Source: Marinobacterium iners DSM 11526 (lineage in GTDB: Bacteria > Pseudomonadota > Gammaproteobacteria > Pseudomonadales > Balneatricaceae). From it: a DNA stretch of 64,000 bases. The translations under genes were made by a program, and so were the position numbers. Positions 54,769-63,661 of this stretch are shown in pieces. The notes below the pieces were generated by a model. It ran no database searches. It was not told where the DNA came from and worked only from the letters and a program-made list of their open reading frames with translations. Numbering within the stretch: the first letter of the stretch is position 1; each line of letters begins with the position of its first letter. The DNA lies in the NCBI RefSeq assembly GCF_900107855.1, contig NZ_FNRJ01000008.1, positions 92,925-156,924 on the forward strand, read 5' to 3'.

Positions 54769-55974
54769 TTAGTTTGCACCTGCCAGAGTTGTCTCTTCCA
54801 GATACTTTACTCTGCGCTGTTCCTGCAACAGCACGATCAAGGTAGTGATCCCCATAAACGCCGCTGCGGCCCAGAACAGGCTGGTATACCAGCCCTGGTC
54901 CAGCATGAAGCCGAACAGTATTGGCCCAACCACGCCTCCGAGGTTGAAACCGGTCGAGACGATGCCGAAAGTACGCCCCTCCGCCCCTGCCGGTGACGCC
55001 GCACGTACCAACATGTCACGTGACGGAGCGACCACACCGGCCAGGAAACCGGTCGCGCCCAGTACCAGTGCCAACATCAGGGGCGACAGCGGTACACTCG
55101 CCACCACCATCGCCAGACAGGCCGCCAGTGCAAAGGCAATCCCCGCCAGGGAACCGTGTCGTTTAGTCATGTCGGCCAGCACACCACCGGCCAGCACGCC
55201 AAAGGCAGTCGAGAACAGAAATACCGTCAGCGCCCGGTTGGCGTCCGGCAGTGACACACCGAATCCGCCCACCAGTGCCGATACCGAGAACTGCTCGATC
55301 GAGCCAGTGCTCAGATTCAGCATCATGAACAGCAGCATCAGAATTGCCAAAGAAGCCAGCGGCGTGGCCAAAGGACGTTGCTCGACGCGAGATGCATCAG
55401 CAGTACCCTGGTCCGGCAGCCCCTGCCCCACTCCAGGCATCACCAGTGCACATACCAGCAAGCCCGCCATTGCGGCAACCGCAAACGCCCAACGCGGCTC
55501 CAGCATCAATGCCACCCCTATCATCACCGGTGGCGCCAGCGCACCGCCCAGAAAACCCGAGAAGGTATGCACCGAGAACGCCTTTCCCATCCGTTCCGGC
55601 GCCATCCCGCGAGACAGCAATGAATAGTCTGCAGGGTGGTAAACGCCATTGGCCAACCCCGCCAACACCATGGCTACCAGCAGACAGCTGTAGGTCGGTA
55701 TGGCCGCCACCAGCCCGAAACTGAAGGCTCCCAGCAGCAGCGCAGCCAGCAGCATGCGCTTGGCCCCGACCCGGTCGACCATGAAACCGAGCGGGATCTG
55801 CACCATCGCCGTGACAATGTTGAACACGCCGATGGCGATGCCCAGCTCGACGAAACCGACCTCCATCACCCCGGGCAGCAGCGGCAACAACGCGGGCACC
55901 GTCATGATATGCAGATGGCTGATCAGATGGGCCGCCGAGACCTGCGCCAGCAGGCCGTTCCGTGTCACGTTCAC
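54769..55974 (-). CDS. MFS transporter, 12-helix type
   Basis: 401 residues with about 12 hydrophobic helices and the MFS loop motif GFMVDRVGAKRMLLAALLLG after helix 2 (a variant of GxLaDrxGrkxxl) and its repeat ADMTKRHGSLAG in the second half. The early sequence AQVSAAHLISHLHIMTVPALLP resembles the fosmidomycin-resistance/sugar group of MFS carriers. Substrate unknown. Confidence 0.87.
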   Translation of the reverse strand: MNVTRNGLLAQVSAAHLISHLHIMTVPALLPLLPGVMEVGFVELGIAIGVFNIVTAMVQIPLGFMVDRVGAKRMLLAALLLGAFSFGLVAAIPTYSCLLVAMVLAGLANGVYHPADYSLLSRGMAPERMGKAFSVHTFSGFLGGALAPPVMIGVALMLEPRWAFAVAAMAGLLVCALVMPGVGQGLPDQGTADASRVEQRPLATPLASLAILMLLFMMLNLSTGSIEQFSVSALVGGFGVSLPDANRALTVFLFSTAFGVLAGGVLADMTKRHGSLAGIAFALAACLAMVVASVPLSPLMLALVLGATGFLAGVVAPSRDMLVRAASPAGAEGRTFGIVSTGFNLGGVVGPILFGFMLDQGWYTSLFWAAAAFMGITTLIVLLQEQRRVKYLEETTLAGAN

Positions 55975-56063
55975 CTTTGACTCTCCTTGCCTCTTTCTAC
56001 GGGGCTAATGACGGGGAATAACCGAGTATAACGGCAACCTCGTATAGCCGAGACACTTTCGCC

Positions 56064-57329
56064 TCAGGCATAGACCGGGTAACGGCGGCACAGCGACAGC
56101 ACCTGCTCCCGCGCCCTGGCAATGACAGCATCGCGGTCGGCGGATCCCAGCGCATCCAGCACATCACACAGCCAACCGGCCAGCTGTTCACACTCTGCCA
56201 CACCGAAACCACGGGTGGTTACTGCCGGTGTACCGATGCGAAGTCCCGAGGTAACAAACGGCGAGCGTGGATCATTAGGCACCGAGTTCTTGTTGGTAGT
56301 GATCCAGGCTTCACTCAAGGCTGCATCCGCCTCCTTGCCGGTGTAACTACGGCCGATCAGGTCTATCAACATCATGTGGTTGTCCGTGCCACCAGACACG
56401 ACTTTGTATCCACGCGCCTGAATCACAGTGGCCATTGCGCGAGCGTTGATCACAACCTGTTGTTGATAGCTTCTGAACTCGGGCGCCAACGCCTCCTTGA
56501 ACGCCACCGCCTTGGCGGCTATCTGGTGCATCAGTGGGCCGCCCTGCACACCCGGAAATATCGCCGAGTCCAGTCGTTTGTAGAACTCCTCATCCTGCCC
56601 CTTGGACAAAATCAGCCCGCCACGCGGTCCCCTTAGCGTCTTGTGGGTGGTGCTGGTGACCACATGGGCATGGGGCAAGGGGTCCGGGTATTCACCGGCT
56701 GCCACCAGACCGGCCACGTGCGCCATATCAACCCAGAACAAGGCTCCCACCTTGTCGGCAATGGCGCGCATCCGACCCCAGTCCTTACGACGCGAATAGG
56801 CTGAAAAACCACCGATCAACAGCTTGGGACGAGTCTCCAGCGCGATGCGCTCCATCTCGTCGTAATCGATCAGGCCGGTTTCGGGGTCCAGGCCATAGGG
56901 CACGATATTGTAATGCCGCCCTGAAAAATTTGATGGGTTACCGTGGGTCAAGTGACCACCCTGTGCCAGATTCATACCCATCACGGTATCGCCCGGCTGC
57001 ACCAGCGCCAGAAAGACCGCCGCATTGGCCTGAGCCCCCGCGTGTGGCTGCACGTTGGCATAGTCACAGTTGAACAGCGCCTTGGCACGGTCGATGGCCA
57101 GCTGCTCAGCCTGATCGACGTACTCGCAACCGCTGTAGTAGCGACGTCCCGGGTAGCCTTCGGCATATTTGTTGGTAAACACCGTATTCTGCACCGCCAT
57201 CACCAGCGGGCTCGCATAGTTCTCGGAGGCGATCAGCTCGACATGGTCTTCCTGACGCTGGATTTCGCCTTGCAAAGCCTCAGCCAACGATGCATCAAAG
57301 GTGTCCAGGGTGATCGAAGAATCGTACAT
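56064..57329 (-). CDS. glyA: Serine hydroxymethyltransferase
   Basis: 421 residues. A PLP enzyme making glycine and methylene-tetrahydrofolate from serine. Motifs: [16 protein letters not shown], the PLP-lysine site [16 protein letters not shown], and [14 protein letters not shown] 57329 (MYDSSITLD) is chosen by alignment with GlyA starts; the frame continues further upstream without support. It is 70 bp after a YggS-family PLP-binding gene and a BenE-like transporter, so the group is a PLP-related operon. Confidence 0.95.
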   Translation of the reverse strand: MYDSSITLDTFDASLAEALQGEIQRQEDHVELIASENYASPLVMAVQNTVFTNKYAEGYPGRRYYSGCEYVDQAEQLAIDRAKALFNCDYANVQPHAGAQANAAVFLALVQPGDTVMGMNLAQGGHLTHGNPSNFSGRHYNIVPYGLDPETGLIDYDEMERIALETRPKLLIGGFSAYSRRKDWGRMRAIADKVGALFWVDMAHVAGLVAAGEYPDPLPHAHVVTSTTHKTLRGPRGGLILSKGQDEEFYKRLDSAIFPGVQGGPLMHQIAAKAVAFKEALAPEFRSYQQQVVINARAMATVIQARGYKVVSGGTDNHMMLIDLIGRSYTGKEADAALSEAWITTNKNSVPNDPRSPFVTSGLRIGTPAVTTRGFGVAECEQLAGWLCDVLDALGSADRDAVIARAREQVLSLCRRYPVYA

Positions 57330-57399
57330 AGTGCGGTAATTCCTTAACGATAAGTGGGTAAAAATAAGAATGGGTAAACGTGCCGTTGCAGCCAGCCAA

Positions 57400-58200
57400 C
57401 TATGCCGAAGGCCAGTAATGACTGTCCGGAATAGCGCGAGCACCGAAAATGGCCTGGCCAACACGAACGACGGTAGCGCCCTCTTCTATGGCGATTTCAA
57501 AGTCGCCTGACATTCCCATCGACAAGTCATCCAATGTGACGCCTGCGGGTATCTCCTGACGCAAGCGGTCTCTAAGTTCGCGCAAAGATGCGAAGCAAGT
57601 GCGGACCCGAGGCGCATCGGACGAAAACAGAGCGAGTGTCATCAACCCGCGGACGCGTAGAGCGGAAAAGTGAGGCATCTGCCGCATGAAAGTCGCCACC
57701 TCGTCCGGGGCAAGACCGTACTTGCTGCTCTCACCTGAGGTATTGACCTGTACGAAGACATCCAACTCCCTCCCCTCTGCCTGAAGACGCCGGTCCAGCG
57801 CCTCCGCCAGTTTCAGGCTGTCCAGTGCCTGAAATTCGCTGGCGAAACGTGCGACCAGTTTGGCCTTGTTGGTTTGCAGATGGCCTATCACCGACCATCG
57901 CAACTCAGACAGGTCAGACAGGTTGCCCCATTTCCGATAGGCCTCCTGCACCTTGTTTTCACCCAGCTGGCGACACCCTGCTTCATATGCCAGTCGCAGC
58001 TGGGGCTCGGAAAAGGTTTTGCTGACCGGCAGCAAACGCACATCCTGAGGATCTCGCTCCACCCTGAGGCAGGCATCAGCGATCCGCTGCCGTACCTGCA
58101 TCAGGTTGCGACGAAAGTCAGCGACATTGCCTGCTTGGGGATAGCGACCGTGCTGTTCGTGCCAAGTAGAAGTGGCAGAAGACTTAGACTGCGTGTTCAT
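57400..58200 (-). CDS. yggS: YggS/PROSC-family PLP homeostasis protein
   Basis: 266 residues with the alanine-racemase-like barrel of PLP-binding PLPHP proteins: [32 protein letters not shown] (PLP Lys in PVSKT) and [26 protein letters not shown]. It carries about 35 residues more at the N-terminus than E. coli YggS, a Gln/Ser-rich stretch. It overlaps the BenE-like stop by four bases and precedes glyA, a plausible PLP-supply role. Confidence 0.92.
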   Translation of the reverse strand: MNTQSKSSATSTWHEQHGRYPQAGNVADFRRNLMQVRQRIADACLRVERDPQDVRLLPVSKTFSEPQLRLAYEAGCRQLGENKVQEAYRKWGNLSDLSELRWSVIGHLQTNKAKLVARFASEFQALDSLKLAEALDRRLQAEGRELDVFVQVNTSGESSKYGLAPDEVATFMRQMPHFSALRVRGLMTLALFSSDAPRVRTCFASLRELRDRLRQEIPAGVTLDDLSMGMSGDFEIAIEEGATVVRVGQAIFGARAIPDSHYWPSA

Positions 58201-59438
58201 TGAGAGGCCTCTCCCGAGCATGCCACGAGCTCAACGGTCTGGCGGCGAGGCAAGCGACCATTGAGCACAAGGTAGGATCCCAGGCCGATCACTAATCCCC
58301 AAAAGGCACCGCCAATCCCCAACAGCGTGATATTCGCGGCAGATGCCAGGAAAGTGATCAGAGCCGCTTCCCGAGATTTGGGATCATCCATGGCACTGGC
58401 GAGGCTGCCGCCAATCGTGCCCAGCAGAGCCAAACCCGCCAAAGTGCTGATGAAGGCCTGCGGGAACGCCATGAAGACGGCGGCAAGAGTCACGCCAAAG
58501 ACACCCACCAGGATATAAAAAACACCTGCGGCGATCCCTGCAACCCAGCGCTTGGAAGGGTCATCGTGCGCTTCCTTACCGGTACAGATTGCAGCCGTGA
58601 TAGCAGCCACGTTGAAGGCATGCGATCCAAAGGGAGCCATAAGCAGGGAGCCCAGGCCCGTAATGGTCAGGATCGGGTTGGCGCTGGTTTTGAAGCCGTC
58701 ATTACGCAACACCAGCATGCCAGGCATATACTGTCCGGTCAGCGTAATCAGGAACAAAGGCAAGGCAACACTCAACAGGGCGTTGAATGAGAACGACGGC
58801 ATGGTGAAAACCGGCGCTGCGAGTTTCAGTTCCAGTGCCGACAGATCGACACGCTCTTGAACCAAAAGCAGAACAACACCCAAGAGCAGAATACCCACCA
58901 CGGCATAGCGCGCTGTGAAACGCTTGAGTACTACATACGCCAGGATCAGCATACCGGCCAACAGCGGATCAACGCTCATGCCACCAAAGGCACCGATACC
59001 AAACTGCAGCAGAATACCGGCCAACAACCCGGCAGCAATGCCGGATGGAATCAGACGAATGACCTTTTCGAAATAGCCCGACAGACCAAGTAAAACAAAG
59101 GCTATCGCCGATACCAGATACGCACCAATGGCTTCTTCGTAAGGCGTTGTGGCCAGAGCCGCAACAAGGAAAGCGGCGGCAGGTGTCGACCAGGCTGTGA
59201 TGATAGGCTCGCGAGAAATCCAGCTGAGTATGATCCCGGTTACACCAACGCCGATCGAAATGGACCAGACCCATGAAGTCGTCAATTCAGGACTCAGACC
59301 TGCGACCTGCGCAGCCTGGAACACCAGGATGAAGGTTCCGCCATAATTCACGATAACCGAAATCAGGCCCGCCACGAGCGGATGAACAAAATCATTCAGC
59401 CTGGAAGATGAAGTTGAAGTTGAACTTGGACACGACAT
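58197..59438 (-). CDS. BenE-family benzoate/H+ symporter-like transporter
   Basis: 413 residues, about 12 hydrophobic helices. The start NDFVHPLVAGLISVIVNYGGT, followed by PITTAWSTPAAAFL-type (here EPIITAWSTPAAAFLVAAL), is the BenE signature. Known BenE carriers take up benzoate. AGAGG precedes the ATG. Cotranscription with yggS and glyA, with a MocR regulator upstream, makes another aromatic substrate possible, for example a B6 vitamer (speculation). Confidence 0.88.
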   Translation of the reverse strand: MSCPSSTSTSSSRLNDFVHPLVAGLISVIVNYGGTFILVFQAAQVAGLSPELTTSWVWSISIGVGVTGIILSWISREPIITAWSTPAAAFLVAALATTPYEEAIGAYLVSAIAFVLLGLSGYFEKVIRLIPSGIAAGLLAGILLQFGIGAFGGMSVDPLLAGMLILAYVVLKRFTARYAVVGILLLGVVLLLVQERVDLSALELKLAAPVFTMPSFSFNALLSVALPLFLITLTGQYMPGMLVLRNDGFKTSANPILTITGLGSLLMAPFGSHAFNVAAITAAICTGKEAHDDPSKRWVAGIAAGVFYILVGVFGVTLAAVFMAFPQAFISTLAGLALLGTIGGSLASAMDDPKSREAALITFLASAANITLLGIGGAFWGLVIGLGSYLVLNGRLPRRQTVELVACSGEASQ

Positions 59439-59681
59439 GATTGCGCGAGCCTCTTCTAACGATTTGAATCAAAAATTGAGGCAATCATTTATATCGTGAA
59501 AATGGATTGTGAAAGACATCCATTTTTACAGAATTCACCAGACCATTTACACTTTCAGCGCAAAAAATCCTGTGAAATATTTTTCGACTTAATCAATCGC
59601 GACACCTGTCAATGATGCGGCTACAAACGAAAGAGGCATCATTTTTCTGTCTTGTACAGATTGCACAATGTGAAATTTATA
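59439..59681. other. A+T-rich gap between the MocR gene and the benE-like gene
   Basis: A 243-bp non-coding stretch, visibly richer in A+T than the operon to its left. It must hold the promoter of benE-yggS-glyA and the 3' end of the MocR transcript. TTTACA- and TATAAT-like pieces occur, but I cannot choose a promoter with confidence and see no clear terminator. Confidence 0.4.
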
Positions 59682-61178
59682 TTATTTTTTCCTAAGAACA
59701 TTAGACAAAGCTATAACTGATTTCTCTATCTCATAATCCGATAACGAAGAATAACCAAGAACCCAACCTTCTCTCTTTTTTTCATTCGTATACAATTGAC
59801 TAAGGCCCAATATATTAATTCCATGGCGCCTGGCTTTGGTTATTGTTTCTTCTTCTGACCAACCTTCTTTCAAAAAGCATGGTATCTGTAGCCCGCCTTC
59901 TGGACGTATTACATCAACAATATCACTCATATACTTTTCCAATGACTGGACCATGACTTCCCGTCGCTCTGCATATAGTTTACGCATCGCACGTATATGT
60001 GTATTGTAATGACCATCCGCCATGAAGTGGGCCAATGTTAACTGAGGTATTTGCGGTGTGTATCCATCTATTATATTTCTGGCATTAACAAAAATATTAA
60101 CCAGTTCAGAAGGCAAAACCATATACCCTAACCGCAGCCCCGGGAATAATGTTTTACTAAAAGTCCCCAAATAGATTGTTCTATTATAGCTATCCAAACC
60201 CTGCACGCAGGCTGTCGGCAATCCTTCATAGTGGAATTCACTATCATAATCATCTTCGACTATCCATTTCCCATTACTGGCAGCCCACTCTATCAGCTCA
60301 AGCCTGCGCTCCAATGACAGAGTCACACCTGTTGGGTATTGATGTGAAGGAGTTACGTAAACAAAACTCGCATCAGTGTTTTCACTGTTGAGAAAAGCCG
60401 TTTTTAAACCATGTTCATCCACTTCAACCGGAATCAAAGGTGCACCATTTGCTTCGAAAACCTTCTTCGCACCATAATAACTTGGGTCTTCAATTAAGAT
60501 AGGTTTGTTATGATCTGAAAATAACTGTGCGCATAAAAAAAGGGACTGTCTTGTACTACTCAATATGAGAATCTGGTTAGGAGCAACATTAGCACCACGT
60601 TCCAAGTTCAAGTACGTAGCTATGGCTTTTCTCAAGGGCTCGGCACCTTGAGGGTCTCCATGAAGCATAGCTTTTTCTCCATACTCTCTGGTGACTTGGC
60701 GCTGAATTTTTTCCCAAATTGCCATTGGGAAAGTACGGGTTTCCGGCAACCCTGTTATAAAGGCTTTCACTGAGTTTGTGTCCGCTACAGAACCTGTTTT
60801 TCTGTAACCCTCACCTCGATGGCTCAAACCGAGGTCAATGCTTGAGTCGTTTTTTCCGCCTTTTGCAGACCCTCTTCGTTTGCTTTTCCCTCTTACGGCT
60901 CTCCCCAAACTTTCTGTTACGTAGCTCCCAGAACCTACTCTCCGCTCGATGTATCCGTCACGATGTAACTGGACATAGGCATTTTCGACTGTATCCCTCG
61001 CTATTCCGAGTGACTGAGACAACTTCCGGGTAGCGGGTAACCTCATCCCCGGTTCTAGCGTTCCTTCAAGGATAAGGGTACAAAGTGATCGCTGGATTCG
61101 TTGGTGCAAGTCCAATGGTTTCAACTCAGAGCTGTTAATCAAAATTCTGAGGGTTTCAAGCTCGAATGTTTTTCCCAT
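59682..61178 (-). CDS. MocR-family regulator (GntR helix-turn-helix fused to aminotransferase-like domain)
   Basis: 498 residues. The N-terminal winged helix (LHQRIQRSLCTLILEGTLEPGMRLPATRKLSQSLGIARDTVENAY) is GntR-type; a Ser/Lys/Gly-rich linker follows; the rest is a fold-type I aminotransferase domain with PLP Lys in TFSKTLFPGLRLGY and the Asp in VEDDYDSEFHYEG. Such proteins (GabR, PdxR) sense PLP or its amino-acid adduct. ATG 61178 was chosen; no better start or ribosome site is visible upstream. Base composition is clearly more A+T rich than the left neighbours, as in transferred DNA. It is divergent from an aminotransferase, its likely target. Confidence 0.93.
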   Translation of the reverse strand: MGKTFELETLRILINSSELKPLDLHQRIQRSLCTLILEGTLEPGMRLPATRKLSQSLGIARDTVENAYVQLHRDGYIERRVGSGSYVTESLGRAVRGKSKRRGSAKGGKNDSSIDLGLSHRGEGYRKTGSVADTNSVKAFITGLPETRTFPMAIWEKIQRQVTREYGEKAMLHGDPQGAEPLRKAIATYLNLERGANVAPNQILILSSTRQSLFLCAQLFSDHNKPILIEDPSYYGAKKVFEANGAPLIPVEVDEHGLKTAFLNSENTDASFVYVTPSHQYPTGVTLSLERRLELIEWAASNGKWIVEDDYDSEFHYEGLPTACVQGLDSYNRTIYLGTFSKTLFPGLRLGYMVLPSELVNIFVNARNIIDGYTPQIPQLTLAHFMADGHYNTHIRAMRKLYAERREVMVQSLEKYMSDIVDVIRPEGGLQIPCFLKEGWSEEETITKARRHGINILGLSQLYTNEKKREGWVLGYSSLSDYEIEKSVIALSNVLRKK

Positions 61179-61289
61179 TTGGTCTTCTCTGAACTCTACA
61201 ATTGGTATGACTGCATCATCAATACTAACTTTATACTTATCGCCTGTCACTATGCGTACGTATCTAAAAGCGGAAATCACCTTAAAATT

Positions 61290-61378
61290 AAAAGACAGAT
61301 CATATGAATTTATTAAATTTAATAAGATTTGTTGACTCGGTTTAATCTATTTTTCAATTCACAAATAAAAAAGACAGA
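61290..61378. repeat. Direct repeat AAAAGACAGA in the MocR/aminotransferase gap (candidate operator)
   Basis: AAAAGACAGA occurs at 61290-61299 and 61369-61378, 79 bp apart on the same strand. MocR-type proteins usually bind direct repeats in such divergent gaps. A 16-bp perfect palindrome TTATTAAATTTAATAA lies between them at 61310-61325. In an A+T-rich region such words can arise by chance, so this is moderate evidence. Confidence 0.45.
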
Positions 61379-61458
61379 CATCACCCTATTTAAAAAGGCA
61401 TTGTTTTTAATTACGACCATATTTTATATGAACATCCCAAAAGAATATCAGGTAATTT

Positions 61459-62646
61459 ATGAACGTTAAAAACTCATATCTCATGAATGCTTACTCACGC
61501 CAGGAAATATCCTTCACTTCTGGCTCAGGCATTCGACTGTGGGACAATAACGGTGTCGAATATATAGACGCCATTTCGGGTGTCGCTGTAACCAGCCTGG
61601 GCCATTCTCACCCCGAAATCGCCTCAGCTATTGCTGAGCAGGCCTCTCAGTTGATGCACACTTCCAATCTATTCAAAATAGACTGGCAAGAGAGGTTAGG
61701 TGAAAAGCTTTGCTCAATATCAGGAATGGAACGCGCCTTCTTTTGCAATTCGGGTGCCGAAGCGAATGAAGCTGCCTTGAAGTTGGCCCGCCTGCACGCC
61801 AACGCTAACAATGTTTTTGACCCCGTTGTCGTTGTAATGGAAGGCAGCTTCCATGGCCGTACACTGGCAACACTATCGGCAACAGGCAATCCTGCTGTGC
61901 ATTCTGGGTTCTCTCCACTGGTCCCCGGTTTCATGCATATACCATTCAATGACATTGAATCCATACATCGACTGGCTGATCAAGTCCCCAATATAGTTGC
62001 TGTACTCGTTGAACCGGTACAGGGAGAAGGAGGAGTTAAAGCTGCATCCCAGGAATTCATGCAGACTATCCAGCACCTGTGTCATGAAAAGAACTGGCTT
62101 TTCATGGTTGATGAAGTTCAAACGGGCATGGGTCGTACCGGTGCCTGGTTTGGTCATCAAAATGTGGATGTCGAACCTGATGTTATCACGCTCGCAAAAG
62201 CCCTCGGCAATGGCTTTCCAATCGGCGCATGCCTTGCGCGTGGTAATGCCGCAAAGTTGATATCACCCGGTAAACATGCCTCTACTTTTGGTGGAAACCC
62301 CCTCGCATGCCGTGTTGGATGTAGCGTCGTTGATATTATGGAGCGCGATAAGGTTCCTGATAATGCATTAATCCAAGGCAAGCGATTGCTTCAAGGCTTG
62401 AAGGCTGAACTGGGGCATCACCCTGAGGTTATTGCCATTCGGGGAGAGGGGCTGATGATAGGAATAGAGCTTTCCTATCCTTGTGAGAGCATGGTGAAAC
62501 GGGCTCTGACTGAACACAGGATTTTGATAAATGTTACGCGTAAAAATATTATCAGACTATTGCCACCTCTGATTTGTAACGAAAACGAGACCGATGAAAT
62601 CGTAGCGCGTATTTCTGACCTTGTTCGAACAACAAATCGTCATTAA
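61459..62646 (+). CDS. Class III aminotransferase (acetylornithine/GABA type)
   Basis: 395 residues, a PLP enzyme of the ArgD/GabT group. Motifs: GVAVTSLGHSHPE, FFCNSGAEANEAALKLAR, the cofactor-binding VDEVQTGMGRTGAWFG, and the PLP Lys in ITLAKALGNGFPIGA. The length and sequence fit ArgD-like (acetylornithine/succinyldiaminopimelate) enzymes more than GabT (about 425 residues). It is divergent from the MocR regulator, as in gabR-gabT pairs. Its A+T content matches the regulator but not the core genes to the left. Confidence 0.92.
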   Translation: MNVKNSYLMNAYSRQEISFTSGSGIRLWDNNGVEYIDAISGVAVTSLGHSHPEIASAIAEQASQLMHTSNLFKIDWQERLGEKLCSISGMERAFFCNSGAEANEAALKLARLHANANNVFDPVVVVMEGSFHGRTLATLSATGNPAVHSGFSPLVPGFMHIPFNDIESIHRLADQVPNIVAVLVEPVQGEGGVKAASQEFMQTIQHLCHEKNWLFMVDEVQTGMGRTGAWFGHQNVDVEPDVITLAKALGNGFPIGACLARGNAAKLISPGKHASTFGGNPLACRVGCSVVDIMERDKVPDNALIQGKRLLQGLKAELGHHPEVIAIRGEGLMIGIELSYPCESMVKRALTEHRILINVTRKNIIRLLPPLICNENETDEIVARISDLVRTTNRH

Positions 62647-62649
62647 GCG

Positions 62650-62710
62650 TTCTCAAACAGTGCTACATCATCGCCGCTGACGGTGGTGTAGCATGTGGGA
62701 TGAACTGGAT
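62650..62710 (-). pseudogene. Scrap of a second yebC-family gene, frameshifted
   Basis: On the minus strand these 61 bases align with 53998-54059 of the intact yebC-type gene: about 51 of 62 positions match by hand, with one deleted base that breaks the frame. They would encode the piece I-Q-F-I-P ... Y-T-x-x-S-G-D-D-V-A-x-F-E. The scrap begins right after the aminotransferase stop. It has no start, stop or frame of its own. Confidence 0.75.
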
Positions 62711-62734
62711 CTAAGCAACGCTTGTCAGCCGCAC

Positions 62735-63187
62735 CTACGCCTTGACAGGGTAACGGCTGGAAATAGCAATACGATTCCATGTATTGATGATAACGGCAAG
62801 CCACTCAATGGCCGACACTTCCTCTTTGGAAAGGCTGGCTGTGGCCTGTTCGTAGATAGCGTCAGGCAATTGGCCGTCAGAGATCAGTGTAATTGCCTCA
62901 ACAAGCTCTAACGCGGCACGCTCTTTTGAGCTGAAGTATTCGGTCTCTTTCCATGCGGAAAGGACTGCTACACGATCAGCAGATTCCCCGCTAGCAAGTG
63001 CATCCCGCGCATGTAATCTGATGCAGAAAGCACATTGATTTATCTGGGATGCGCGCAGGCGTAAGAGATGCGAAAAGCCTATGGCGACCCCCGCATTGGT
63101 TAAAGCATCGGAGGCAAGCCGGTCAAGCTCAATGACTGTTTGGTACAGCTCAGGTGCTGACTTACCAAGATTTACTCTTTCGGCCAT
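62735..63187 (-). CDS. AhpD/carboxymuconolactone-decarboxylase-like protein
   Basis: 150 residues with the redox-active CxxC-x3-H motif as CAFCIRLHARDAL (helix of the AhpD fold), preceded by RLRASQINQ and followed by ERAALELVEAITLI. Such proteins handle peroxides or act as alkylhydroperoxidase partners. A near-perfect ribosome site AGGAGGT lies four bases before ATG 63187; the longer frame upstream is part of insertion-sequence debris. Confidence 0.9.
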   Translation of the reverse strand: MAERVNLGKSAPELYQTVIELDRLASDALTNAGVAIGFSHLLRLRASQINQCAFCIRLHARDALASGESADRVAVLSAWKETEYFSSKERAALELVEAITLISDGQLPDAIYEQATASLSKEEVSAIEWLAVIINTWNRIAISSRYPVKA

Positions 63188-63256
63188 GTGACCTCCTTGA
63201 TTTTGCCCAGCAGCAGTGGACACACCGTTAAGGTAGTAAACTAACCGAGGTGTCCC

Positions 63257-63325
63257 ATGCAAGACAAGCTGTCTCCGATGAAAATGAGCGCTAAAGGCAC
63301 TTGCTACGACAACGCCTGTGCGGAG
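63257..63325 (+). pseudogene. Scrap of an IS3-family transposase
   Basis: The plus strand reads MKMSAKGTCYDNACAE, the conserved segment around the last catalytic Glu of IS3-family OrfB (S-x-S-x-K-G-N-C-Y-D-N-A-x-x-E). The likeness stops just after that Glu, and no upstream transposase sequence remains. It marks a former insertion. Confidence 0.75.
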
Positions 63326-63371
63326 CACCTTCTCCCACAGCTTAATTGCTGTTGTAGGATCAGACTATCCC

Positions 63372-63659
63372 TTAGAGCTCGTCATTCACGATTGCTTCGT
63401 GTTTGCTAATCTTCTGCTCAATGGCAGCCGATAACGCTGCAATCATCTGCAAAGACGTACCTTCCTGCCACCTTAAACCGATACTTCGCTCTACCTCTAG
63501 CCCTGAAACTTTTATAGAAACGAGGTCAGAAGGAACAAGGCTTTCTGGTGCTAATGTAAACTTTTTGCTTCTCCTGATTAGTTCAAAAGCCAAGCTTTCA
63601 CTTTCAATTCTTGCTCGAGCATCCAGCTTGACCCCTTCCGCCTTAAGCCTAGCTGTGAA
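63372..63659 (-). pseudogene. C-terminal part of a LysR-type regulator, cut by an insertion
   Basis: The minus-strand frame reads RIESESLAFELIRRSKKFTLAPESLVPSDLVSIKV ... IGLRWQEG, the end of a LysR effector domain (pattern G/S-E-S-x-x-F-E-L-I, then F-x-L-A-P-E-S). About 95 residues remain, ending at a stop at 63372. The N-terminal helix-turn-helix part is replaced by the IS481-type transposase, whose stop lies only a few bases upstream. It is probably non-functional. Confidence 0.6.
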
Positions 63660-63661
63660 TA

